Shown: one piece after another, positions 16,937-25,338 of the stretch
How the letters are laid out: each line of letters opens with the position of its first letter
Numbering within the stretch: position 1 is the stretch's first letter
Assembly (NCBI RefSeq): GCF_008035925.1
Contig: NZ_CP036264.1
Location: 8,933,121 to 8,997,120 of the forward strand
Source: Stieleria maiorica
Lineage (GTDB): Bacteria; Planctomycetota; Planctomycetia; Pirellulales; Pirellulaceae
Length of the DNA stretch: 64,000 nt
Direction: 5' to 3'
Notes under the pieces: generated by a model
What the model was told of the DNA's origin: nothing
What the model saw: only the letters and a program-made list of their open reading frames with translations
Database searches by the model: none
Position numbers and translations under genes: made by a program

Positions 16937-18208
16937 CTACTTCGACGAAAAACAAAACAGATGCTTTTCACCACGGACGAACAGATGGTCTTGGATCGGG
17001 ACGGGCGACCCGATCACCGACTCCTGTAAATCGTTTTCCGAAAGCAATTCGAATTCGTTGTCGGCCACATCGGCGACAAACACGACACCATCTTCACGCG
17101 CCGCGTAAAGTTTTCCAGCCGCGATGGTCGGTGATGCATAGTACGAGTTACGGTTCTTGGGAAGCGCATCGCTCCAAACCGTTTTTCCGCTGGCCGGATC
17201 GATGCATTCGACTTCTCCGCGATCACGGACCAGATACACGTTTCCGTTGTAAGCCACCGGCGAGGGGACGAAGGTCGAAATGTCATCACGAAACCAAACG
17301 TGATTCGTGTCCGTGACGTCACCGCTGCCGTCCATGCGGATTCCGTACAGCCGTGGCGCCCCCTTGTCGTTGCGGCCGAACGCGACGACGGCCATGTCAT
17401 CGACCACGACCGGCGACGCGACGACGGGCCAGAGCTGGTTGCCGTCGGGATTAAAATCACCGCAAGTCCAGGTCACGCGTCCGTCCAGAGCGTCGTGGAC
17501 CGTCAGATGTTCCGCTCCCCAGACCAACAGCGACTCCCGGCCCTGGTGCTCGATCACCAGCGGAGTCGAATAGCCGTGGTCACACTCGCGTGGCGTTTCG
17601 TAATTCCTTGCTTCTTTCCAGATGAGTTGGCCGGATTGTTTGTCAAACGCAGCCAGCCAAGATTCCCCGTTGTGCATTCGGGCAAACACAACAGATCGTT
17701 TCGTCAGCACGGGTGAGGTGCCATGATCCCAATACAACGTGTCTTTGCCGAACCGATCGACTAGATTCGTTTGCCAGCGCACGGTTCCGTCCAGTTCCAC
17801 CGCAGCCAACGTGCCGCTTTTGAAATACACGTAAACCGCTTCGCCGTCGCTGACCGGGGACGCGTTGCTGCCGGACCCGTTGCGATGCTTGCCCTTCACT
17901 TCGGGACCGAATTTGGTGTTCCATTTTTGGTTTCCCGACCAATCAAACGCCAGCACCGAATCGATGCCGTCGGTCGGGGCGGTGACGTAGACGTTTTGGT
18001 CGACCACGATCGGGGTAGAACAACCCTTGCCGGGCAGCGGTGCTTTCCATCGCAGGGTCTGTGCATTGAGCTCCGAAGGATAGGTTCCCGCCGCGACGCT
18101 GCCTTGATCCTGCGGTCCGCGCCAGCGAGGCCAGTCCGCGTCGGCATTGGACGGGACCAGCGCGATCCCCAGTACAAACGTCAACAGGATGTCGCCGTAT
18201 CGATTCAT
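16937..18208 (-). CDS. Secreted PQQ-binding-like beta-propeller protein
   Basis: A 423-residue protein with a signal peptide (ILLTFVLGIALVPSNADA) followed by ADWPRWRGPQDQGS, the usual opening of planctomycete single-propeller proteins. Repeats with YVTAPTDGIDSVLAFD, VYVYFKSGTLAAVELDG and KLYAAREDGVVFVAD patterns indicate about seven to eight blades of the PQQ_2/BamB-like type. Such proteins are annotated as outer membrane assembly-like or quinoprotein-like, but the residues needed for PQQ catalysis are not evident. It is likely the first gene of a unit with the CE15 esterase and rlmA. Confidence 0.87.
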   Translation of the reverse strand: MNRYGDILLTFVLGIALVPSNADADWPRWRGPQDQGSVAAGTYPSELNAQTLRWKAPLPGKGCSTPIVVDQNVYVTAPTDGIDSVLAFDWSGNQKWNTKFGPEVKGKHRNGSGSNASPVSDGEAVYVYFKSGTLAAVELDGTVRWQTNLVDRFGKDTLYWDHGTSPVLTKRSVVFARMHNGESWLAAFDKQSGQLIWKEARNYETPRECDHGYSTPLVIEHQGRESLLVWGAEHLTVHDALDGRVTWTCGDFNPDGNQLWPVVASPVVVDDMAVVAFGRNDKGAPRLYGIRMDGSGDVTDTNHVWFRDDISTFVPSPVAYNGNVYLVRDRGEVECIDPASGKTVWSDALPKNRNSYYASPTIAAGKLYAAREDGVVFVADVADNEFELLSENDLQESVIGSPVPIQDHLFVRGEKHLFCFSSK

Positions 18209-18280
18209 GATTAGTTCCTAGTTTGTTTCTCAGTCTAGAATGTCGGACATCTGACCGACCCTCAGCAATGCCACGTCGTC

Positions 18281-18355
18281 GTGGCTACGCTCGCCAGAGC
18301 GTGGAAAACCACAGGGACGTACTTTCTGGCGACGGTAGCTACGTTTGATCGGCGA
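18281..18355. repeat. Repeat family A, complete copy
   Basis: Starts GTGGCTACGCTCGCCAGAGC and ends GGCGACGGTAGCTACG followed by TTTGATCGGCGA. The trailing part matches the extension seen at 44880-44896, so the family is longer than the palindromic core. It fills most of the 187-bp gap. Confidence 0.85.
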
Positions 18356-18395
18356 CCGTCAATGTCTTATTTTCAACGTGGAGTTGCCGTCCAGG

Positions 18396-19775
18396 TTAGA
18401 CCACGTCGGGGACGGTAAACGCACCGCGCGGCGGACGGGTGAGCAACTGATCCGCCTGGGCGTCGTCTTTGAACGTTTCGCTGTCACCGTCAAAGTGCAG
18501 CGTGCGGTCGACGCGGTAGGCGATGTTGGCCAAGTGGCACAGCGCGGCCGAGTAATGGCCTTGTTCGATTTCCGCCGACAGAAACTCTTGCTTGCGGGCG
18601 CGGACGGCCAGGGCCCAGTTGCGGAAGTGCGGCAGGTTAGAAATCGGGCTGCCCTCTTCAAACGCACTCGGTCCGGGTTCGCGATTGCGTCCCAGAAAGG
18701 TGTAATAGCTGGAGTAATCGGGGATGATCATCGTGCCCTCGGTGCCCAGGAAAATCGTTCCGACGGGGAAGTCCTTTTGCACGAACGGGTATTTGTCGCG
18801 AAAGCCGGCTTCGGCGTTCGTGTACCAGTCCCGCACCGCGAACTCGATCATCTTTCCGTCGGCCCACTTCATCGACGTGGACAAAACGCCCGGGGTTTCG
18901 GCGCTGCTTTGATGGACCTTTTCTTGCATGTAGTTCGACCCGATCGAAGAGATCTGCATCGGGTGGCTGTCCAACTTCAACCCCCAACGCAGGATGTCCA
19001 TTTGATGGACGCCTTGATTGCCGATTTCTCCGTTGCCGTAGTCCCAGATCCAGTGCCAGCGACGATGTTGAAAGTTACTGAATTCATGCACCGCCGCCGG
19101 ACCACACCAGGCATTCCAATCGAGTCCGTCGGGGACCGGGCGTGGGGCGTGTTTGCCCAGGTCGCCACGGATTTTGTAGGCGATGCCGCGGGCAAAGTAG
19201 ACTTCGCCGATCACGCCTTGATGCAGTTTGTCGATGCCTTCGACGATGTTCGGTGACGACCGGCATTGGGTCCCGTGCTGGACGATCCGGTTGTACTTGC
19301 GTGCGGCCTGGACCATCTTGCGGCCTTCGAAGATGTTGTGCGATCCGGGCTTTTCGACGTACACGTCTTTGCCGGCTTGGCAGCCCCAAATCACGTTCAG
19401 CGAGTGCCAGTGGTTGGGGGTGGCGAAGGTGACCGCGTCGATGGACGGATCATCCAGCACGCGTCGCATGTCATCGTAGGTGTCGATTTTGTGTCCGCTG
19501 CGTTCGGTCCAGACCGTTTCGGCAGACTTCAGTTTGGCTTGATCGCAATCGCACAGACCGGCCAGCGTGACGCCGGCGGTCGATTCGTTTTCCAGTTCGA
19601 CCAGACTTTCCGCGTGGGCTTTGGCACGTCCCCCCATGCCCACGATCGCGACGCGAATCTTGTCGTTCAAGTTTTGTCCGCGGACGATCGCCGGGGCGGC
19701 GAACAGGCCGGCGGCTCCGGCCGCAGCGGCCTGGAGGGATTGGCGACGGTTGACCCGCGAAGTCGTCTCGGTCAT
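18396..19775 (-). CDS. Tat-exported Gfo/Idh/MocA family oxidoreductase
   Basis: About 459 residues from ATG 19775, which has AGAGAG just upstream and starts a twin-arginine signal (VNRRQSLQAAAAGAAGLFAAPAI). The frame is open back to 19934, but that extension is arginine-rich and overlaps repeat DNA. Rossmann motif RVAIVGMGGRAKAHAE, family motif VEKPGSHN, and the pair ATPNHWHSLNVIW and GTQCRSSPNIVEG characterise the large planctomycete subfamily; the third copy in this window (48229-49776) shares the same blocks more closely than the one at 13101-14417 does. Substrate unknown; probably a sugar derivative processed in the periplasm. Confidence 0.92.
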   Translation of the reverse strand: MTETTSRVNRRQSLQAAAAGAAGLFAAPAIVRGQNLNDKIRVAIVGMGGRAKAHAESLVELENESTAGVTLAGLCDCDQAKLKSAETVWTERSGHKIDTYDDMRRVLDDPSIDAVTFATPNHWHSLNVIWGCQAGKDVYVEKPGSHNIFEGRKMVQAARKYNRIVQHGTQCRSSPNIVEGIDKLHQGVIGEVYFARGIAYKIRGDLGKHAPRPVPDGLDWNAWCGPAAVHEFSNFQHRRWHWIWDYGNGEIGNQGVHQMDILRWGLKLDSHPMQISSIGSNYMQEKVHQSSAETPGVLSTSMKWADGKMIEFAVRDWYTNAEAGFRDKYPFVQKDFPVGTIFLGTEGTMIIPDYSSYYTFLGRNREPGPSAFEEGSPISNLPHFRNWALAVRARKQEFLSAEIEQGHYSAALCHLANIAYRVDRTLHFDGDSETFKDDAQADQLLTRPPRGAFTVPDVV

Positions 19776-19870
19776 GTCTCTCTCGCTCGATCGGGGAAAC
19801 GGAAGGCGGCGCTCGCCGCTGATGTCGACGGGAATTGTAACACGAAACGGTCGCGGTCTATTGCGTTCGG

Positions 19871-20068
19871 TGTGTGGTACGACGTCCCTTCCGGTGCGTC
19901 GTGGAGAAGGTGTGCGACGTCTCTTCCGGGGCATCGCGGTGAGGGTGTACGACGTCCTTTCTAGGTCGTCGTGCAGAGCCCCACGGGCGACGGCCCGGAA
20001 GGGCCATCGTACTTGGGGGTCTCGCTGCGGAGCAGCGAGAGGAATCGCCTAAAGGCTAGACATCAACG
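19871..20068. repeat. Repeat families C (multiple units) and B (half copy)
   Basis: Three units of ACGACGTC(C/T)(C/T)TTCC-type sequence (19878-19965) lead into ACGGCCCGGAAGGGCC (family C), followed at 20018-20068 by a family B half ending GGCTAGACATCAACG. The interval 19776-20100 contains only these repeats. Confidence 0.75.
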
Positions 20069-20100
20069 TTAAACACCAACGGGGGAACTCGGTTGCTGCG

Positions 20101-22650
20101 CTACCGGATGGTCAGCTTGCGGCGGTACACGGTTGAACCGTTGGTGATGTACAAATAATCGCGATTCGTTCCGGCCAGCGTGCAGCTGGTCAACGGTTGA
20201 GTCGGATCGGGTGTCGGCAGGACACCGCATGGCCGACCGGTCGGATCAAAGATTTGCACCCCGACCGCACTGGTGACGTAGTAGCGTCCGGCCGCGTCGA
20301 CGGCCATGCCATCGCCACGTGACGCCGTCAGGTACGGAGGCGGCTCGTTGAATTTAAAATCGCCCTTGGCATCGATCGCCAGCCGCATCGGCATCGTCGG
20401 CATCTTGGCGTCCAGGCTGCCATCGGGATTCACCCGGAAGGTCCACGTGTGCTCGCCACCCGAATCTGAAACCGCGAGCGTACCGCCATCACCTGACAGC
20501 GCGATGCCGTTGGGGCGGGTGATGCCGGTGTCGACCACCGTCGTCGCGCCGGTTTGCGGGTCAATTCGCGTGACCTGTTTGGACCGGGTTTCGGTGATCA
20601 AGATCATGCCGTCGGCGGTGACGGCCAGATCATTCGGCTTGACGCCGGTTGCAACCACGTTGACCGCACCGGATTCGGGATCGATGGAGATCACTCGATC
20701 TTGCGCACCCTGGCAACCATACAACAGTCCGTCGGGGCCGAGCATCAGTCCGCTGACCGATTCCTTGGCGATCAACGTTTGTTTTCCGTCGGTTGCACTG
20801 ACGCGGTAGACCGCGGGCGCCTTCATGTCGCTGTAGATGAAGTTACCGTCGGCGTCACAGCAGGGCGCATCGGCAAATCCCAGGTCCGACGCAACGATTT
20901 CCCAGGACTGGCCGGGGATCAACAAATTCAACAGCGTCAGGTCCCCGCGCAGATCACCGCTGGTATCCAACACGGGCGTGTGCGTTTCGCTTCGCCACAG
21001 CCACTTCATCGCATCGGGAAAACGCGAACTGCCAAAGTCGGCGTTGTGCGCATAGCCCTCGGCCCAATCAAAACGGATGTCGTAACCCATGTACTTCAAT
21101 GCCGACGCCATCCGCTGGTTCGCCCAGGGCCAGCTTCCGAACGCGTTGTCGACGTCGCCGCTGGTATCGGACATGTAAACGCGAATCGGCTTCGGTTCGG
21201 TTTTACGCACCAGCGCCGGGTACACGTTGCCGCCGCGCAAGTTCGTAAAGCTGCCGACGTTCGAGTAGACTTTGCCGAACTGGTCGGGACGTTGCCAGGC
21301 GGCGGTGAAGGCGCAGATGGCGCCGGAGCTGGATCCGCCGATGGCCCGCATCGCCGGATCGGACGAAATGTTGTATCGCTGTTGAACTTGGGGCAGGATC
21401 TCTTCCAGCAAGAACCGTGTGTACCGGTCGCCCAGGCTGTCGTATTCGAAGCCGCGGTTGGAGGATTTGTTGCCCCGACGCGGCTTGGATTTGTCGTGCC
21501 CCGGGTTGATGAACACGGCGATCGTCGGCGGCATCTCGCCGCGAGCGATCAGGTTGTCGAACACGGTCGGGATTCGCCATCGGCCGTTGACGTCGCGCAT
21601 CCGCTCGCCGTCCTGGAACACCATCAACGCCGCCGGTTGCTCGCTTTTGTACTGCGCCGGGACATAGATCGCCCAGTCGCGGACGGTGCCGGAAAAGACT
21701 TTCGATTCCCACGGTTCCATTTGCTCGACGGTGCCTTGGGGAACCGAATCCTTGGCGATGGCATCAGGGTGCGGTTGCCATTGCGGTTTGGTTTGTGTCG
21801 GCGGGATCACGGTCGGCTGGGAATCATCCGACCACAGCCAACGCAGCGCGTCGGGAAAGACTTCGCCGCCCCATTTGGCACTGTGACCGCCTTCGGTGAT
21901 GACTAGCTTGTAGTGATATCCGGCAAACTGCAACGCGGCCGCCATGTCATGATTCCCCAGCGGCCAGTTGCCGTGCAGGTTGTTGAGGTCGTCTTTGCCT
22001 TCTTGCAGGTAAACTTTGATCGGCTTCGGATCGTCCTTGGTCTTGCGGATCAATCCGGGATAGGCCCATCCGCCGCGGATGTTGGTGAAGCTGCCGATGT
22101 GGCTGAGCACTTTGCCGAATTGCTGCGGTTTTTCCCAGGCGACGGTAAACGCGCAAATCCCACCGGACGAAATCCCGCACACCGCTCGACGGTCGGCATC
22201 CTGGGAAACGTTCAAGGCTTTCAACGCCACGGGCAAAAACTCATCGACCAGGAAGGTTGCGTAGCGGTCGCCCAGTGAATCGTATTCCAGCGAACGGTTG
22301 CTGCGATCTTTCGCGCCGGGCTTGGTTGCGGGGATCGTTCCCGGGTTGACGAACACGGCGATCGTGACCGGCATTGCTTGCTGATGGATCAGGTCGTCAA
22401 AGACTTCGGGGACACGAAAGGCACCGCCCGCTCGGACGTAATTCTTGCCATCCATGAACACCATCAAATTGGCCGGTTCGTCCGCGTCGTACTGTGCCGG
22501 CACGTAGACGCTGTATTGCCGCGTCGTGCCCGGGAAAATCCGACTGTCGGAAAAAACACCGTCAGTGACCGTTCCCGTGGGAACGTCGGCGGCACCGACG
22601 GGAAGCATCGCCAGTAGGATAATGACGGGAAGCAGGGCGATAGATCTCAT
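20101..22650 (-). CDS. Secreted tandem esterase (two CE1/enterochelin-esterase-like domains) fused to SMP-30 propeller
   Basis: An 849-residue protein with a signal peptide (residues 1-21). Two homologous alpha/beta-hydrolase domains follow: residues about 30-275 with nucleophile Ser161 in GISSGG and His256, and residues about 308-555 with Ser441 in GSSSGA and His535. They share EYDSLGDRYATFL/EYDSLGDRYTRFL and IGSFTNIRGGWAYPGL/VGSFTNLRGGNVYPAL, so they arose by duplication. Residues about 575-849 form an SMP-30/gluconolactonase-like six-bladed propeller (LMLGPDGLLYGC, NGIALSGDGGTLAVSD). Domain families suggest hydrolysis of acyl or feruloyl esters on polysaccharides plus lactone hydrolysis. 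Single-domain versions with SMP-30 are known in planctomycetes; I am less sure how common the three-domain form is. Confidence 0.88.
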   Translation of the reverse strand: MRSIALLPVIILLAMLPVGAADVPTGTVTDGVFSDSRIFPGTTRQYSVYVPAQYDADEPANLMVFMDGKNYVRAGGAFRVPEVFDDLIHQQAMPVTIAVFVNPGTIPATKPGAKDRSNRSLEYDSLGDRYATFLVDEFLPVALKALNVSQDADRRAVCGISSGGICAFTVAWEKPQQFGKVLSHIGSFTNIRGGWAYPGLIRKTKDDPKPIKVYLQEGKDDLNNLHGNWPLGNHDMAAALQFAGYHYKLVITEGGHSAKWGGEVFPDALRWLWSDDSQPTVIPPTQTKPQWQPHPDAIAKDSVPQGTVEQMEPWESKVFSGTVRDWAIYVPAQYKSEQPAALMVFQDGERMRDVNGRWRIPTVFDNLIARGEMPPTIAVFINPGHDKSKPRRGNKSSNRGFEYDSLGDRYTRFLLEEILPQVQQRYNISSDPAMRAIGGSSSGAICAFTAAWQRPDQFGKVYSNVGSFTNLRGGNVYPALVRKTEPKPIRVYMSDTSGDVDNAFGSWPWANQRMASALKYMGYDIRFDWAEGYAHNADFGSSRFPDAMKWLWRSETHTPVLDTSGDLRGDLTLLNLLIPGQSWEIVASDLGFADAPCCDADGNFIYSDMKAPAVYRVSATDGKQTLIAKESVSGLMLGPDGLLYGCQGAQDRVISIDPESGAVNVVATGVKPNDLAVTADGMILITETRSKQVTRIDPQTGATTVVDTGITRPNGIALSGDGGTLAVSDSGGEHTWTFRVNPDGSLDAKMPTMPMRLAIDAKGDFKFNEPPPYLTASRGDGMAVDAAGRYYVTSAVGVQIFDPTGRPCGVLPTPDPTQPLTSCTLAGTNRDYLYITNGSTVYRRKLTIR

Positions 22651-22787
22651 GATGACTCAGGTGGGCGGCGGAATGGTGGGAGGCGGAGTGGGGCCTCACA
22701 TCATCGTTGGATCATGACCGGCAAGCAAGTGCCACAGAGAATCTGAAGCCGTGAAAAACAGAGGCGAGATGCGGACAGAAAAGCAAC

Positions 22788-22891
22788 GGTCAAAAAATGG
22801 GGTGGTCAAAAAATGGAGATTGCGTGAGGAAGGATCAAGCGATGTGTCCCTCCGGCTGGCTTCATTTTTTGACCAGCTTCATTTTTTGACC
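22788..22891. repeat. Double inverted repeat GGTCAAAAAATGG
   Basis: GGTCAAAAAATGG occurs twice in tandem on the left (22788-22800, 22804-22816) and CATTTTTTGACC twice on the right (22863-22874, 22880-22891), forming a hairpin with two possible registers. It lies in the gap between the GH13 gene and the double-esterase gene. Confidence 0.88.
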
Positions 22892-22916
22892 AACGACCTT
22901 CACCACCTTGGCCCTG

Positions 22917-25004
22917 CTACTTGCGTCGCATCGCGATGACGGAAAACTTGGGTACGTTCAGATAAAGTTTGCCATCGGCTTGGACCGTCGGTTCATAGAA
23001 CGCGTTTCCCGCCCCGTCCCAACCGCCGAATCGCGCGTCTTGGCTGCACAAGACCTGCGTCCATTGGCCATCGAGTCCCGCGCGGACTCCGTAGCTGCGG
23101 TTGGTGAAATTGGTGGGGCTGAAATTGATCACCACCAGGATGTGATCGTCGCCCCAATCGCGGCGAAAAGCGACCACTTTGTTGTTGGTGTCTTCGTGCG
23201 TCCACTCCAATGATCCTCGGCGGATGGCGTCACTGTCCCAGCGCAGTTGAATCGTGTGCTTGTACAGCTCCTTCATCTTCCAGCCGTCGGAATCGCGTTC
23301 GTATTTCCAATCGACGGCGTGGTCGTAGTTGTCGTCAAACCAGCCGTCCTGGGCAAATTCTTCGCCTTGCCAAATCATCGGGATCCCGGGCGAAAGCAAA
23401 CTGATTGCCGCCGCAGCCCGTGATTTGGCGTGGGCATGCCAGCTGCCGCGTCCGCCGAACTCCGAAATCAGGTACGCATTGCCGTTGCGACACTCATCAT
23501 GCGACATCGCGAAAATCACTCGCTGGGTCGAGTCTGCGTAGTCGCCCCCGTTGATGCCGTGCCGGACGTCACTCAGATTCGCTTCCGTCTCCGCTTTGAA
23601 GGCTTTTTCGATCTTGTGGTGCAATTCGACCCACCAGCCGGAATGGAAATTGCCCGAGCGTACCATTTCACTTTCATAGGGCAAGTTTTCGCAGATCATG
23701 ATCTTGCTGGGAAACTCTTGGCGCATGCTCCAGACGATGTCTCGCATCGCGTCCCAACCACCGGGCTTGTTCTTGATCTCCGTCGTCGCATCCCAGCGCA
23801 AGCCGTCCAGATGAAATTCATTCAACCAATAACGGCAATTCTGTTTGATGTAGTCGCGGACTTCGTTACGGTCCCAGTCCGGTGCGATTCCCCATTGAGT
23901 GTGCTGGTTGTCGAAGTAAATCCCGCCGTCGTTTCCTTCACTGTCACCGTCGTAGTCCCAATACCAGTTGTCACGTCCGCCGTTGGTGCTGAAGTGGTTG
24001 TAAACCACATCCATGATGACACCCAACCCTTTGGAATGGGCGGCATCCACGACCGCTTTCAGTTCCTGGTAGGACGGCGCGTTGCGACTGGAGTAGCTCG
24101 ATTCGATCGCAAACAATCCCGTCGGGGCATAGCCCAGGTAGGGCGTCGGATTGGGATGGTCTGGACCGGGTGTTTCGTGGACCGGCAGGATTTCGATCAT
24201 GTTGACACCCAGGCCTTTGATGTAATCCAGCTTGGTCAAAAGGTTTTGAAAGTTACCCGGATAGTCTTGGCCGTCGTTCTTGCCCACGAACGTCCCGACA
24301 TGAAGCTCATAGATGATCATGTTTTCAAACCGAGGCGTTTTCCACTGGCCATCGGTCCAATTGAACGTGTCCTTTGACACGATGATGGAGGCGCCGGCGG
24401 AATGTTCCATTTGGCGGCCATAGGGATCGGGGCGATCGATCGTTCCATTGATCGCGTACTTATACTTGTGCCCCGCGTTGGCACCGGGCTCAAACCCGAA
24501 CCACCAGCCGCCTGTGTTCCACAGCAGATGGTCGCTGCGATCCCATTGGTTGAAATCGCCGATCAACGCCACCTTATTCGCGTGAGGCGCCCAAACTTTG
24601 AAAAACACCCCGTTGCCGTTGAGCGTGCTACCCGGTGGCTGGAAGCTGTGTTTGGGTTTGCGAACCTCAACTGCCGCGGTGGACTCGTTTCCGGAAGTGT
24701 CTTTCGCGACAACCTTGATCTGGTAGGTTTGATCGGGCGCATCGGCATTAAAATCAAACCCGGCGGAGTAGGGGCTTTCCGTGTCGGATTTGACCAGTGT
24801 GTCATCTTTATAAAACGCCACCTCGGCCACCGCGACGTTGTCACTGGCGTCGGCGGCGATGTCGACCCTGCCGCCCACGGCGTCCTGGTCATTCAAAGAC
24901 GTGATCGTGACCACCGGATCCACGGTGTCGGACATCCCGTTTCCTGCCCACACACACGACGACACGATCAGCAAAAGCAGGCTGAATGTTCTTGCTCGCC
25001 ACAT
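22917..25004 (-). CDS. Secreted GH13 alpha-amylase/branching-enzyme-like protein with Ig-like and CBM48 domains
   Basis: 695 residues from ATG 25004, chosen because GGGGG lies 8 bases upstream; a GTG at 25022 would add six residues. Signal peptide WRARTFSLLLLIVSSCVWA. Residues about 29-115 are an Ig-like domain (VDIAADASDNVAVAEVAFYKDD), about 120-210 a CBM48 module (FFKVWAPHANKVALIGDFN), then the GH13 barrel. Conserved regions are DVVYNHF, GLRWDAT with nucleophile Asp405, ICENLP with acid Glu439 and MSHDE with Asp503. The CBM48 plus barrel order is that of GlgB/GlgX-type enzymes, but export and the extra Ig domain point to an extracellular alpha-glucan enzyme. All three catalytic carboxylates are present. 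Confidence 0.92.
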   Translation of the reverse strand: MWRARTFSLLLLIVSSCVWAGNGMSDTVDPVVTITSLNDQDAVGGRVDIAADASDNVAVAEVAFYKDDTLVKSDTESPYSAGFDFNADAPDQTYQIKVVAKDTSGNESTAAVEVRKPKHSFQPPGSTLNGNGVFFKVWAPHANKVALIGDFNQWDRSDHLLWNTGGWWFGFEPGANAGHKYKYAINGTIDRPDPYGRQMEHSAGASIIVSKDTFNWTDGQWKTPRFENMIIYELHVGTFVGKNDGQDYPGNFQNLLTKLDYIKGLGVNMIEILPVHETPGPDHPNPTPYLGYAPTGLFAIESSYSSRNAPSYQELKAVVDAAHSKGLGVIMDVVYNHFSTNGGRDNWYWDYDGDSEGNDGGIYFDNQHTQWGIAPDWDRNEVRDYIKQNCRYWLNEFHLDGLRWDATTEIKNKPGGWDAMRDIVWSMRQEFPSKIMICENLPYESEMVRSGNFHSGWWVELHHKIEKAFKAETEANLSDVRHGINGGDYADSTQRVIFAMSHDECRNGNAYLISEFGGRGSWHAHAKSRAAAAISLLSPGIPMIWQGEEFAQDGWFDDNYDHAVDWKYERDSDGWKMKELYKHTIQLRWDSDAIRRGSLEWTHEDTNNKVVAFRRDWGDDHILVVINFSPTNFTNRSYGVRAGLDGQWTQVLCSQDARFGGWDGAGNAFYEPTVQADGKLYLNVPKFSVIAMRRK

Positions 25005-25147
25005 GATCTTTGCCCCCATCACGATTGGTTGAGTGGTTCGGAACCGCTGCGCTTTTTAACAGGTGGGGACGTGGTCCGCAGTAGAAAAGTTTCAAGAAGA
25101 AAGATTCATGACAGCTGGCGAGTGAACAAAAGTTACATGATGGTGGG

Positions 25148-25185
25148 GTGGCAGAATGATGGGGCGCGTGGGCGGCCGGTAGACG
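25148..25185. repeat. Repeat family D, copy 1
   Basis: GGTGGCAGAATGATGGGG followed by GCGTGGGCGGCCGGTAGACG. The GCAGAATGATGGGG core recurs at 46255-46310 and, inverted, at 52390-52445. Confidence 0.75.
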
Positions 25186-25243
25186 ATTGATTTCAGGATG
25201 GTTAAACAGAATTGCCTCTCTCACGGTTGCGCGAAAGAATTTG

Positions 25244-25316
25244 CCCACGGATGGCAAAGCGTACCCACGGATTCCAGGCTGCATGACATCCGTGGGTACG
25301 CTCTGCCATCCGTGGG
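25244..25316. repeat. 28-bp-arm perfect-type hairpin
   Basis: Arms at 25244-25271 and 25289-25316 are inverted copies with a single mismatch in 28 bp; each arm itself contains CCCACGGA twice. The loop is 17 nt. With family D this accounts for most of the 25005-25338 gap. It could terminate the FAD oxidoreductase transcript, but it is not followed by a T-tract. Confidence 0.9.
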
Positions 25317-25338
25317 TTCTCTTTCCGGTAACGCGGCT

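Noticed and set aside
20554-21906. 450-codon open frame on the plus strand
   Set aside because: Antisense to the double-esterase gene, without recognisable motifs.
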